DNA from: Arthrobacter sp. FW306-07-I
GTDB taxonomy: Bacteria; Actinomycetota; Actinomycetes; Actinomycetales; Micrococcaceae
Length of the DNA: 64,000 bases
Direction of reading: 5' to 3'
NCBI RefSeq assembly: GCF_021800405.1
Contig: NZ_CP084550.1
Coordinates: 3,100,001 to 3,164,000, forward strand
Shown here: piece by piece, positions 1-9,605 of the stretch
How the letters are laid out: the number at the start of each line of letters is the position of its first letter
How positions within the stretch are numbered: the first letter of the stretch is position 1
Notes under the pieces: model-generated
Database searches by the model: none
The model's input: the letters and a program-made list of their open reading frames with translations, nothing else
Told to the model about the DNA's origin: nothing
Position numbers and translations under genes: made by a program

Positions 1-19
1 CCCCGATCAGGAGAACAAC

Positions 20-766
20 GTGAAATCTCGCATGCTCGCCGGCACGGCCGCCGTAGCCCTGGCGCTTGTGGGAGCCCTTCTCATCATCGTCTACGCGAAC
101 GGCGCCGACGCTAGGGCGATGGCAAGCATGGAGCCAAAAGACGTTCTCGTAGTGACGAAAGCCGTTCCCGCCGGGACCGCCGTAAGTGACATTGCTGCAT
201 CGCTGGAGATCAAGAAACTCCCAGCATCCGCAGTTTCTACAAGTGCGCTGAGCAATCTTGACGGCAAGGCCGGCACGGTGACCGGAGTCAACCTGGTTCC
301 CGGTGAACAACTTCTGGCCGAGCGTCTGATTGCACCCGCAGACGCGAAGGGTGCCTCAAGCGTCAAAGTACCGCCCGGGTTTCAGGAGGTGTCCTTCCAG
401 CTGGAACCCCAGCGCGTCGTGGGCGGGCAGATGGCCGCTGGCGATCACGTCGGTGTCGCCATGAGTTTCAAGGGCGGTGCGGACAAGGCTAAGCCCGGGG
501 ACACGACGCAGCTGACCCTGCGGAAGGTGCTGGTGACCTCTATTCAGGGCGCACCCGCGGCGTCTTCCAAAGGCGACAATGCATCCCAGAGTCAGAGTGC
601 ACCTGTCCCGGCAGGTGCACTCATCATCACGGTCGCGGTAAATGACGTCGATGCCAACAAGATCATCTTCACCTCAATCAACGGTGAGCTCTGGCTCACG
701 AAGGAACCCATGGACGCGACAGACAGCGGGCCCCGCATTGAGCACCTGGACACGGTGTACAAATGA
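20..766 (+). CDS. cpaB: Flp pilus assembly protein CpaB (RcpC family)
   Basis: A 248-residue protein of the CpaB/RcpC family, an envelope-anchored component of Tad (Flp) pilus systems thought to help assemble or gate the secretion pore. It has one N-terminal membrane segment (about residues 7-26), then a SAF-like domain (about 42-105, with the VPAGT and PGEQLL motifs) and an RcpC-like beta domain (about 115-235). The start is a GTG at position 20, about 6 bases after an AGGAG ribosome site at the very edge of the window, so upstream pilus genes may lie outside. Its stop overlaps the next start in ATGA, which indicates translational coupling. Family assignment is firm; the role in a Gram-positive envelope is inferred. 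Confidence 0.85.
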   Translation: MKSRMLAGTAAVALALVGALLIIVYANGADARAMASMEPKDVLVVTKAVPAGTAVSDIAASLEIKKLPASAVSTSALSNLDGKAGTVTGVNLVPGEQLLAERLIAPADAKGASSVKVPPGFQEVSFQLEPQRVVGGQMAAGDHVGVAMSFKGGADKAKPGDTTQLTLRKVLVTSIQGAPAASSKGDNASQSQSAPVPAGALIITVAVNDVDANKIIFTSINGELWLTKEPMDATDSGPRIEHLDTVYK

Positions 767-1955
767 GCCGTTTCGTCCTCCTCTCCCCCAACGCCGAGTT
801 CGACCAGAAGCTGCGTACCGCCGTCGCCCATGGCCTGCGCGGCACCGTGCAGACCATCGCCAGTGACATCCTCCCCGCAGGCCCGGCGGAACTGTTCGGC
901 CTCCTCAACCAGGAGCAGCCCGAAGTCCTGATCATCGGCCCGGACGTTCCTTATGAAGAGGCACTCCGGTTCGCCAAGGTCTTTGACGTCCAGCTCCCCG
1001 GCCTCAGCCTGGTCCTGGTCAGCGACGTGGACCCGGACTTCCTGCTGCACGCCATGCGCGCCGGCATCCGCGACATCCTCAGCCCGCAGGCCGACCCGGC
1101 TGAAATCAGAGTGCTGCTGGAACGCGCCTGCCAGTCCTTCGCCACCCGCCACCGCGGCCCCGAGCAGCAGCAGGCGGAGAACGGCAGGGGCCTGGTCATC
1201 GGCGTCTTCTCCCCCAAGGGCGGCGTGGGCAAAACCACCCTGGCCACCAACATCGCCATCGGCCTGGGCCAGATCGCGCCCATGAGCGTGGTGATCGTTG
1301 ACCTGGACCTGCAGTTCGGGGACGTCGCCTCCGGCCTCTACCTCAACCCGCAGCACACGGTCACGGACGCCGTCACCCCGGCGGCAGCCCAGGATCCGCT
1401 GGTCCTCAAGGCCTTCCTCACCGTGCACCCGGCCGGCATCTACGCCCTGTGCGCCCCGCCCAACCCGGTGGACGCGGACCACATCTCCCCGGAACAGGTC
1501 AGCCATCTGCTGGAGCAGCTGGCGCAGGAATTCCAGTACGTGGTGATCGACACCGCCCCCGGCATGCCGGAAATCGGCCTCGCCGCCATGGAGCAGTGCA
1601 CGGACGTGGTCTGGGTCAGCGCCATGGACATCCCCAGCCTGCGCGGCCTCCGCTCCGGCCTGGAGGTCCTCCGCCAACTCGACATCATGCCCGAATCCCG
1701 CCACGTGGTCCTGAACATGGCCGACGCCAAAGCCGGCCTGAACGTCCGGGACGTCGAATCCACCATCGGCGCGCCCGTGGACGTCAGCGTTCCCCGCTCA
1801 CGCGCCGTGGCACTGTCCACCAACCGCGGCATCCCCGTCCTCCAGGAATCGAAGAAGGACCCCGCCGTCAAAAGCCTCCGCCATCTGGTGGAGCGCTTCA
1901 ACCCGGCTTGGCGCGCCCAGGCGCAGCGGAAGCTTCACCGAAGGGTGGTTATCTG

Positions 1956-1956
<1 letters not shown>
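763..1956 (+). CDS. cpaE: CpaE/TadZ-like pilus localization ATPase
   Basis: A 397-residue protein with an N-terminal receiver-like domain (about 1-125) and a C-terminal MinD/ParA-type ATPase. The deviant Walker A motif KGGVGKTT starts at Lys152, followed by a Walker B-like VDLDLQFGD. Proteins of this architecture (CpaE/TadZ) position the Tad pilus machine at a site in the cell. The receiver part lacks a convincing phospho-acceptor site, as is common in TadZ. It overlaps cpaB by 4 bases and cpaF by 1 base (TGATG), so all three are probably translated together. Confidence 0.87.
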
Positions 1957-3458
<1,502 letters not shown>

Positions 3459-3468
3459 GGACTGAGCC

Positions 3469-4401
3469 ATGATCATCGCCATCGGAAGCGTCATCCTCCT
3501 GGCAGCCATCTGCCTGCTCGGGGTCGCCGTGCTCCTGCCAAGCGCGCCCTCAGTGCCGCTGGACCGCCGTCGTCCGTTTGAACCCGAGCCGCCTTCCTCC
3601 CTGTCCCGCCTGGCGCTGTCCGGGGTCAGGTCATTCGAACGGCTGCTCGACGGGCGCAACGTCAAACTGTTCTCCCGCGTCGAACTCGAGAACGCCGGCC
3701 TGCGCCTGAGCCAGGCAGAATTCTTCCTGCTGGTCGGCATCGGCGCTTGCGTCGGGATGCTGGTGGGCACTGTCACCGTGGGTCCTTTGGTGGGACTGCT
3801 GCTCGCCCTGCTCGCCCCGTTCGTGGGCAAACTGGTCCTCGGTTTCCTGGCCGGCAAGCGCCGCACCGCCTTCGACGGGCAGCTGGGCGACACACTGCAG
3901 CTGCTCTCCGGCGGCCTGCGGGCCGGCCACAGCATCCTGCGCGCCATCGACGCAGCGGCGGCTGAGTCCCAGAAGCCGACGTCCGAGGAGATGCGGCGGG
4001 TGATCACCGAAACCAGCCTGGGCCGCGACCTGCTCGCCGCCCTCAATGACACCGCCGATCGGATGAAGAACGAGGACTTCGTCTGGATCTCGCAGGCCAT
4101 CCAGATCAACCGCGAAGTGGGCGGGAACCTGGCCGAGGTGCTGGACCAGGTCAACGAGACCATCCGCGAGCGCGCGGAAATCAAGGGGCACATCAAGGCG
4201 CTTGCGGCGGAAGGCAAATTCTCCGCGTATATCCTGATCGCCATGCCGTTCGGCATCGTGGCCATGCTGCTCGCCGTGAGCCCGAGCTACATGAACTCGA
4301 TGTTCACCCATCCCCTGGGCTGGGTAATGATCGGCGCATCGTTTGTCCTGATGACCATCGGCGCGCTGTGGATGCGCAAGATCATCGACCTGAAGTTCTG
4401 A
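3469..4401 (+). CDS. tadB: Type II secretion F-domain protein TadB
   Basis: A 310-residue inner-membrane platform protein of the Tad system. It has an N-terminal membrane segment (about 3-24), a paired hydrophobic block (about 85-125), a cytoplasmic T2SS-F domain with the typical LSGGLRAGHSI and REVGGNLAEVL motifs, and two C-terminal membrane segments (about 255-305). It lies between cpaF and tadC with gaps of 10 and 7 bases. TadB and TadC together form the platform on which CpaF acts. No anomaly is seen. Confidence 0.88.
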   Translation: MIIAIGSVILLAAICLLGVAVLLPSAPSVPLDRRRPFEPEPPSSLSRLALSGVRSFERLLDGRNVKLFSRVELENAGLRLSQAEFFLLVGIGACVGMLVGTVTVGPLVGLLLALLAPFVGKLVLGFLAGKRRTAFDGQLGDTLQLLSGGLRAGHSILRAIDAAAAESQKPTSEEMRRVITETSLGRDLLAALNDTADRMKNEDFVWISQAIQINREVGGNLAEVLDQVNETIRERAEIKGHIKALAAEGKFSAYILIAMPFGIVAMLLAVSPSYMNSMFTHPLGWVMIGASFVLMTIGALWMRKIIDLKF

Positions 4402-4408
4402 GGACACC

Positions 4409-5293
4409 ATGAACCTGATAGTCCTCCTCTCCGTCCTGCTGGTCTGTGTCCCGGTGGCGGCACTGGCCTGGTCCGTCCTGACCGTGGACAAGCAGGGGCG
4501 CGTAGCGGTCACCGAACTGCTGTCCCGCGGTGCACCGCCAGTCGCCGCTGCTCCAACCGGATCCCCGCCGCGGCTCGAAGCCCTGGGCCGGCGCCTCACT
4601 CCACCGGCCTATGTCGCCTTCCTGGACCGGCTCCTGTCCCTCGCCGGCCGGCCCGCCTCGATGCCGTTGGGAAAGGTGCTGGGGTCGAAGATCGGCCTTG
4701 GCTTGGCCGGTGCCGCGGCTGGTCTCTATCTGACATCGATCGGCAGCTCACCGATGATGAAGCTCGCGGGGCTGTTCGTCCTGGTCCTTGGCTACTTCAT
4801 CCCGGACCTGCTGCTTTACAGCAAGGGCCAGGAGCGGCAGAAAGCCATGCAGCTGGAGTTGGCCAACACGCTGGACCAGATGCTCATCTCGGTGGAGGCC
4901 GGACTCGGCTTCGAGGGCGCCATGGCCCGCGCCGGCGAGAACGGCAAGGGCCCGCTGGCGGAAGAGCTGGTCCGCACCCTGCAGGACATGCAGGTGGGAC
5001 GCAGCCGTCGGGAGTCCTATATCGCATTGGCCGAGCGGACGAACATTCCTGAGCTGCGCAGCTTTGTGCAGGCCGTGGTGCAGGCCGATACCTACGGCAT
5101 TGCCATCAGCCGGGTACTGCGCGTCCAGGCCAAGGTCATGCGGGTCAAGCGGCGCCAGCGGGCCGAGGAAAAGGCCATGAAGCTGCCCGTCATGATCCTT
5201 TTTCCGCTGCTGTTCTTTATCTTCCCGGTCCTCTTCATCGCCATTCTGGGGCCGGCCGTGATCAATGCGGTGATGACTTTCAGCGGGCAGTAG
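4409..5293 (+). CDS. tadC: Type II secretion F-domain protein TadC
   Basis: A 294-residue second platform protein of the Tad machine, paralogous to TadB. It has an N-terminal hydrophobic helix, a central hydrophobic pair (about 85-135), an F-domain with ISVEAGLGFEGAM and VQADTYGIAISRVLR, and a strongly hydrophobic C-terminal pair (about 255-290). It is the last recognisable pilus gene: no Flp prepilin, TadE/TadF pseudopilin or prepilin peptidase follows. A 94-base spacer separates it from the Hpt-like gene, with no obvious terminator, so read-through is possible. Confidence 0.87.
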   Translation: MNLIVLLSVLLVCVPVAALAWSVLTVDKQGRVAVTELLSRGAPPVAAAPTGSPPRLEALGRRLTPPAYVAFLDRLLSLAGRPASMPLGKVLGSKIGLGLAGAAAGLYLTSIGSSPMMKLAGLFVLVLGYFIPDLLLYSKGQERQKAMQLELANTLDQMLISVEAGLGFEGAMARAGENGKGPLAEELVRTLQDMQVGRSRRESYIALAERTNIPELRSFVQAVVQADTYGIAISRVLRVQAKVMRVKRRQRAEEKAMKLPVMILFPLLFFIFPVLFIAILGPAVINAVMTFSGQ

Positions 5294-5387
5294 CGCCTAC
5301 GCAGGGCGACGGCAAGTTTGCCTCAAGGTTTACACAGAATGATGACAAATAGGCCAACGACGGATTTCCAGGAAGTAGCCTTGAACA

Positions 5388-5870
5388 ATGCACAGTACCG
5401 ATCCCGGTTCCAGCGGAAAGAGCCCCGCTGCGGACTCCCCACTGCCCGGGGTCGCTCTGCCAGCTCCTGCCGTTCCTGCTTCCAGCGTGGGACCTTCACT
5501 GGAGGAGGCGGGTCTCTTGCCGCTGATTGATGCCGCAGTCCTGGACGAGCTGGAAGAGGAACTGGCCGGTACCGGACTGGCCCAGCGCTTCGCCCGCGAC
5601 TACGCCGCCATGTGGGACCTGCGCCTGGCCCGGCTGGGAACAGCCGTGGACAGCCAGGATGAAGACTCCGCCCTGGACGCCGTCATCAGCCTCAAAATCA
5701 GCTCCGCCATGGTGGGCGGCCTCAGGCTGGCCAGGCTCGCCGAACTTCTGGAAGGCCTGATCCGGCAGGGCGATTTTGCCCAGGGCCAGGCCCTGATGGC
5801 CGGGGTGGCGCGGGACGGGGCACGCACGGTGTCCGAACTGCAGGCTACCTACATCCTGGAGAAGGGCTAG
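5388..5870 (+). CDS. Degenerate Hpt-domain protein lacking the phospho-histidine
   Basis: A 160-residue protein with a Pro/Ala-rich N-terminus (1-40) and a helical domain (about 45-155) that resembles the Hpt four-helix bundle. In Hpt domains the phosphorylated His sits in an AHxLKGxS motif; here the matching segment is VISLKISSAMVGG, so Ile100 replaces His and Ile104 replaces the Gly. The Leu-Lys core and helix pattern remain. This suggests a binding-only or histidine-independent partner for a receiver domain. It lies between tadC and the convergent OmpR regulator. The start has only a distant AGGAAG site. The family call is an inference from the motif; it could be an unrelated helical protein. 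Confidence 0.6.
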   Translation: MHSTDPGSSGKSPAADSPLPGVALPAPAVPASSVGPSLEEAGLLPLIDAAVLDELEEELAGTGLAQRFARDYAAMWDLRLARLGTAVDSQDEDSALDAVISLKISSAMVGGLRLARLAELLEGLIRQGDFAQGQALMAGVARDGARTVSELQATYILEKG

Positions 5871-5909
5871 CCCCTCGGCTCCGGGAGCCCGCGCCCGTGG
5901 GGATCACTG

Positions 5910-6689
5910 TTAGGCGTCGTCAGGACGCCGCGGCGCCAACCGGTATCCCACCCCGCGGACCGTCTGCAGCCAGCGTGGCGACAGCTGATCCTCCTTGAGC
6001 TTGCGCCTCAGGTTTCCCACGTGGACCTCCACGGCGCGCTCGTCCGCTTCGCTGATATAGGTTTCCCGGTCGTAGAACTCGCCCCGCACGGCCCGCACCA
6101 GGTCGGCCCTGGTGCATACGGCCCCGCCGCCTTTCAGCAACACATGGAGCAGGTCGAACTCACTGCGGGTCAATCCCAGTGGCTGGCCTTTGATTTCCAC
6201 CGTGCGCGTCCGGTGGTTCAGGAGGAGCCCGTTGTGCTGCAGGACTCCGGGCTCTGCATGGGCGGCAGGAGCCGGGGACTGGCCCAGGGACGTGGACGGG
6301 TTCTGCCCGTCCACCTCATGCCGGGGCCTGCGCATCATTGCCGCCACCCGTGCCCGGAGTTCCCTGGGCCTGAAGGGCTTGGCGATGTAGTCATCTGCCC
6401 CCGCATTAAGTGCTGACAGCAGGTCCGGTTCCTCCGTACGGCCGGTCAGCATCACCACATATGCGTTGCTGAAATTCCGGATCCGGCGCAGAACCTCAAA
6501 CCCGTCAATATCCGGCAGGCCAATATCGAGCGTCACGACATTTGCCTGCTTGCTGCGGACTACGTCAACCCCGGTCCGCCCATCCACCGCTGTATGCACT
6601 TCGAAGCCCGCCTGGGTCAATACACCTTCCAGGAGGTTACGCACATCGTCGTCGTCCTCGATTACTACAGCTACACCAAGATCGTCCAT
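5910..6689 (-). CDS. OmpR/PhoB-type response regulator
   Basis: A 259-residue DNA-binding response regulator. The receiver domain (about 6-120) has acidic Glu11-Asp12, phospho-acceptor Asp55 in TLDIGLPD and the Lys of the GADDYIAKPF motif. The C-terminal winged helix (about 160-255) carries LTRSEFDLL and VEVHVGNLRRKL. I choose the ATG at 6689 because the receiver begins there; the frame extends 22 codons further without domain content. It is transcribed divergently from the sensor kinase at 6943 and converges on the Hpt-like gene. Pairing with that kinase is inferred from position. Confidence 0.88.
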   Translation of the reverse strand: MDDLGVAVVIEDDDDVRNLLEGVLTQAGFEVHTAVDGRTGVDVVRSKQANVVTLDIGLPDIDGFEVLRRIRNFSNAYVVMLTGRTEEPDLLSALNAGADDYIAKPFRPRELRARVAAMMRRPRHEVDGQNPSTSLGQSPAPAAHAEPGVLQHNGLLLNHRTRTVEIKGQPLGLTRSEFDLLHVLLKGGGAVCTRADLVRAVRGEFYDRETYISEADERAVEVHVGNLRRKLKEDQLSPRWLQTVRGVGYRLAPRRPDDA

Positions 6690-6942
6690 TGCTATCCCTG
6701 CGCCAGGCGAAGATGGCCCCCCATTGGCCCAGCGCCAATGCCAATCCCGCTCCAACCATTTATACGCTACTAGTAAGCCGCACTGATGACATCCGAATCG
6801 GCGCCGGAAATTGAAAAGTCAATTATTATGACAAGACATGTGCAATATCTAGGGAAAGGGTGGTTGCCCAAGGTAACTGGGGGGATTTGATAGACCTTGG
6901 CGGCACCTGCTTTCCAAATGTGAAGGGGTACGAGTCAGAAAC
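6690..6942. promoter_or_regulatory. Divergent control region of regulator and kinase
   Basis: A 253-base region, AT-rich in its middle (about 6800-6860), between the divergent response regulator and kinase genes. It contains ATTGGC at 6723-6728 and its inverse GCCAAT at 6734-6739, then a second GCCAAT directly repeated at 6740-6745. These lie 34-56 bases upstream of the regulator start and could be an autoregulatory site. I see no pair of hexamers convincing enough to name as a promoter on either strand. Confidence 0.4.
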
Positions 6943-8610
6943 ATGGCTGAGCCGTTGTTCCACCGTGGACCCGGCCGCATCTTCCGCCGGCTGGGAACCC
7001 GCGCCCAAGTGGTGTTGTGCCAGCTCCCACTCACCCTCCTTGTGGCTGCCATTGCCGTGGCAACACCCTTCGCGTGGCCCTCACTCACGCACAGCTCCCT
7101 GTACCTGGCCGGAATTGTCCTGCAGGCCATCCTGTTCCTTGGCTGTTTCCTGGTCCCCTGGGAACGGCTGGCGCACCGCCCCTATCTGCTGATTCCGGTC
7201 CTGGATTTCGCCGCCATCGGCCTCCTCCGCAACGGCGCCGCGCCCCTCCTGCCGGGCCTTGCGGTGCTGGTGGTTTTCCCTGTCATCTGGCTCTCCGCCT
7301 CTGGCATGCTGGCGCGCAGCAGCCTGGTGCTCAGCTTCCTGGGCCCTCTGCTGATCATGCTCCCCACAGCAGCGGCCCACTTCCCTGCAATCACTGCTTC
7401 CGACATCACCACCGTCGTTCTCTTCCCGGTGATGATGCTCGCAGTGTCCCTGGCCATCCGCTTCGCGAGCGTGAGCCTCCGGCAGCAACAGGCGGAACTG
7501 GCGGACAAGGACCGCGAACTCCGGGACCTGCTGGCCGCAAGCCGGGAACGGGAGAAGCTGCTCGAAACCGTGCTGGACGCCACCGACGTCGGTATCGCCG
7601 CCGTCGACCGTGCCGGCCACTTCCTGGTCTCCAACAGCCGGCAGCGCAACTTCCGCCGGGCCACAGGCGCCGACGAAGCCATCCCGGGCCAGGGGCACCA
7701 GCTGATTTTCGGCCAGGACCGCCGCACTCTGCTTCCTCCGGACCGGCGGCCCATCAGCAGGGCCATGGCCGGTGAGTCCTTCGCTGACTACCTGGTGTGG
7801 GCGGGCGAGGGCCCGGAGCAGCGCGCCGTATCCACGGCCGCCCGCCCCCTGGTCAGCGAGGACGGCCGGCTCACCGGCGCCGTGGTGGTCTACAGCGACG
7901 TCACCGGCTGGGTGGAATCACTGGCAGCCAACCAGGAACTCATCTCCAATGTCTCGCACGAGTTCAAGACCCCGCTCAACTCAATCCTGGGCAACGTGGA
8001 CCTGGTGCTGGACGACCCCGACGACCTGCCCCCGCCCGTAGCCAAGCGCCTGCTCGTGGTACAGCGCAACGCTGAACGGCTGCTGGACCTCGTGGCCGAC
8101 CTGACAGCTTCCGCCTCCACCACCTTGAACGTGCATCCCAAACGGACCGATCTGGCCAGCCTGGTGGAGACCAGCCTGGGTTCGGCCCAGGCTTCGGCCC
8201 TGCGGTCCCACGTGGAGATCGCCACCGACGTCCCGTCGCCCCTGTGGGCCTACGCGGATCCGCTGCGGATCGGGCAGGTGCTGGACAACCTGGTGTCCAA
8301 CGCCATCAAGTACAGTCCCGACGGCGGCAAAGTCAGCATCAGCGCGCAGGCGGACCGGCAATGGGTGCGGTTGAGCGTCACGGACACCGGGATGGGCATG
8401 TCCGGCGAGGACGCCGCCAAGGCCTTCAACCGTTTCTTCCGCGCCGAATCCGCCCTGAAAGCAGCAATCCCGGGAGCGGGGCTGGGTCTTTCCATCACCA
8501 GGATGATCGTGGAGCGGCACGGCGGCAGCATCACCTGCCAGAGCGGCGAGGGCCAGGGCAGCACCTTCACGGTCACCCTTCCGGCAGAAGGTCCCCCGCC
8601 CGCTTTTTAG
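6943..8610 (+). CDS. Membrane PAS sensor histidine kinase
   Basis: A 555-residue sensor kinase. An N-terminal block of about six hydrophobic segments (about 20-175) anchors it; a short coiled coil (about 180-210) leads to a PAS domain (about 210-325). The dimerization helix has the phospho-site His339 in VSHEFKTPLN, followed by an N box (QVLDNLVSNAIKYS), a G1 box (DTGMGMS), an FNRFFRAE F box and a GAGLGLSI G2 box. All catalytic motifs are intact. The ATG at 6943 has an AAGGGG site about 13 bases upstream, a long spacing. Its likely partner is the divergent OmpR regulator. The signal is unknown. Confidence 0.88.
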   Translation: MAEPLFHRGPGRIFRRLGTRAQVVLCQLPLTLLVAAIAVATPFAWPSLTHSSLYLAGIVLQAILFLGCFLVPWERLAHRPYLLIPVLDFAAIGLLRNGAAPLLPGLAVLVVFPVIWLSASGMLARSSLVLSFLGPLLIMLPTAAAHFPAITASDITTVVLFPVMMLAVSLAIRFASVSLRQQQAELADKDRELRDLLAASREREKLLETVLDATDVGIAAVDRAGHFLVSNSRQRNFRRATGADEAIPGQGHQLIFGQDRRTLLPPDRRPISRAMAGESFADYLVWAGEGPEQRAVSTAARPLVSEDGRLTGAVVVYSDVTGWVESLAANQELISNVSHEFKTPLNSILGNVDLVLDDPDDLPPPVAKRLLVVQRNAERLLDLVADLTASASTTLNVHPKRTDLASLVETSLGSAQASALRSHVEIATDVPSPLWAYADPLRIGQVLDNLVSNAIKYSPDGGKVSISAQADRQWVRLSVTDTGMGMSGEDAAKAFNRFFRAESALKAAIPGAGLGLSITRMIVERHGGSITCQSGEGQGSTFTVTLPAEGPPPAF

Positions 8611-8613
8611 CAC

Positions 8614-8675
8614 CATCGACTGCTCCGTGCTTGTCGTTATCGGGCTCGAAAACGACATGTACAAAGCACTCGATG
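8614..8675. repeat. Dispersed 62-bp palindromic element, copy A
   Basis: An imperfect palindrome that fills the space between the convergent kinase and truA genes. The arms share CATCGA, TGCT and TGTCGTT blocks and enclose an 11-12-base loop. A second 62-base copy at 38785-38846 has the same length and matches it at about 49 of 62 positions, including the TGTCGTTAT segment. Neither copy is followed by a T tract. The function is unknown. Confidence 0.8.
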
Positions 8676-8679
8676 GGAA

Positions 8680-9573
8680 TCAGTACTCGCGGACGGCCCT
8701 GGTCTGTTCGGCGCGGGTAAGGAGCTCGCTGTCCGACGGGTAGGCCACTTCCTCCAGCACCAGGGGGTGCGGCGCGGCTAGAACCGACTTCGCATCCCGC
8801 TTCTGCAGCAGCAGCCGCTCGTACAACCAGCCCGGCTCAACAGCGCCCTCCCCCACGTACAGTGCTGAGCCGATCAGGGCGCGGACCATGTTGTGGCAGA
8901 ACGCGTCAGCCTGGACGGTGGCTACGATAACGCCGTCCTCGCCGCGCCGGAACTCGAACCGCTGGAGCTCACGGACGGTGGTGGCGCCCTCGCGCGGCTT
9001 GCAGAAGGACAGGAAGTTCTGCAGACCCAAGAGCTGCGAAGCACCCTCGTTCAAGAGCGAGACGTCCAGCGGATTTTTGTGCCACAGCGTGAAGTACCGC
9101 TCCAACGGGTCCCACAGCGCCGGGCCGTCCGCGATCCGGTAGCTGTACCGGCGCCAGAGGGCGGAGAAGCGGGCGTCGAAACCCTCCGGCGCCAACGAAA
9201 CGGCATGCACCTCCACCGCCCCGTGCAGGTCGCCGAGGGCCCGGTTGAGTGCCCCGCGGAGCCTGCGCATCATGGCGACGGCGGGATCGAGTTCGTGCCC
9301 GCGCGGCAGTCCCAGCCACTCGGCTTCGGTGAGGTCCAGGTGCACCACCTGCCCGCGGGCGTGGACCCCGGCGTCAGTGCGCCCTGCAACGGTGACCCGG
9401 ACCTGGCGGCGGACCAAAAGCTCGATTGCTTCCTCCAACACGCCCTGGACGGTCCGCCGTCCCGGCTGCACGGCCCACCCGCTGAACGGACCGCCGTCGT
9501 ACGAAAGATCAAGCCGCATACGCAAAAACCCGCCGCCCCCTGAAACGGGGGCCGCGGGTTTTTGGTGGTTCAC
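8680..9573 (-). CDS. truA: tRNA pseudouridine(38-40) synthase TruA
   Basis: The enzyme that converts uridines 38-40 of the anticodon stem-loop to pseudouridine. The 297-residue product has the catalytic Asp67 in AGRTDAGVHARG and the typical SYDGGPFSGW N-terminal motif. I keep the GTG start at 9573 because the Gly-Phe-Leu-Arg run before RLDLSYDG resembles other actinobacterial TruA proteins; a start at Met19 (9519) is the alternative. The GTG lies 32 bases after the rplQ stop, and the first codons overlap a terminator-like hairpin (9524-9563). With the GTG start, part of the transcription from rplQ should end inside truA. Confidence 0.9.
   Translation of the reverse strand: MNHQKPAAPVSGGGGFLRMRLDLSYDGGPFSGWAVQPGRRTVQGVLEEAIELLVRRQVRVTVAGRTDAGVHARGQVVHLDLTEAEWLGLPRGHELDPAVAMMRRLRGALNRALGDLHGAVEVHAVSLAPEGFDARFSALWRRYSYRIADGPALWDPLERYFTLWHKNPLDVSLLNEGASQLLGLQNFLSFCKPREGATTVRELQRFEFRRGEDGVIVATVQADAFCHNMVRALIGSALYVGEGAVEPGWLYERLLLQKRDAKSVLAAPHPLVLEEVAYPSDSELLTRAEQTRAVREY
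9524..9563 (-). terminator. rplQ terminator inside the truA start
   Basis: On the - strand a 12-bp GC stem with one mismatch (CCCGCGGCCCCC pairing with GGGGGCGGCGGG) and a 6-base loop is preceded by AAAAA and followed by TTTTT. It looks like a standard intrinsic terminator for the alpha operon, but it lies within codons 4-17 of truA if truA starts at 9573. Confidence 0.75.
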
Positions 9574-9605
9574 AGACCTAAGTCTATGCGAAGCGAATCA
9601 GCGAA

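Noticed and set aside
5318..5530. A short + frame at the start of the Hpt-like gene
   Set aside because: The frame stops early and has no family signal; the overlapping Hpt-like frame is better supported, although a TTG at 5381 sits well behind AGGAAG.
8614..8675. Palindrome copy A considered as a bidirectional terminator
   Set aside because: No T tract on either side, and a homologous copy at another locus points to a dispersed element; a termination role remains possible.
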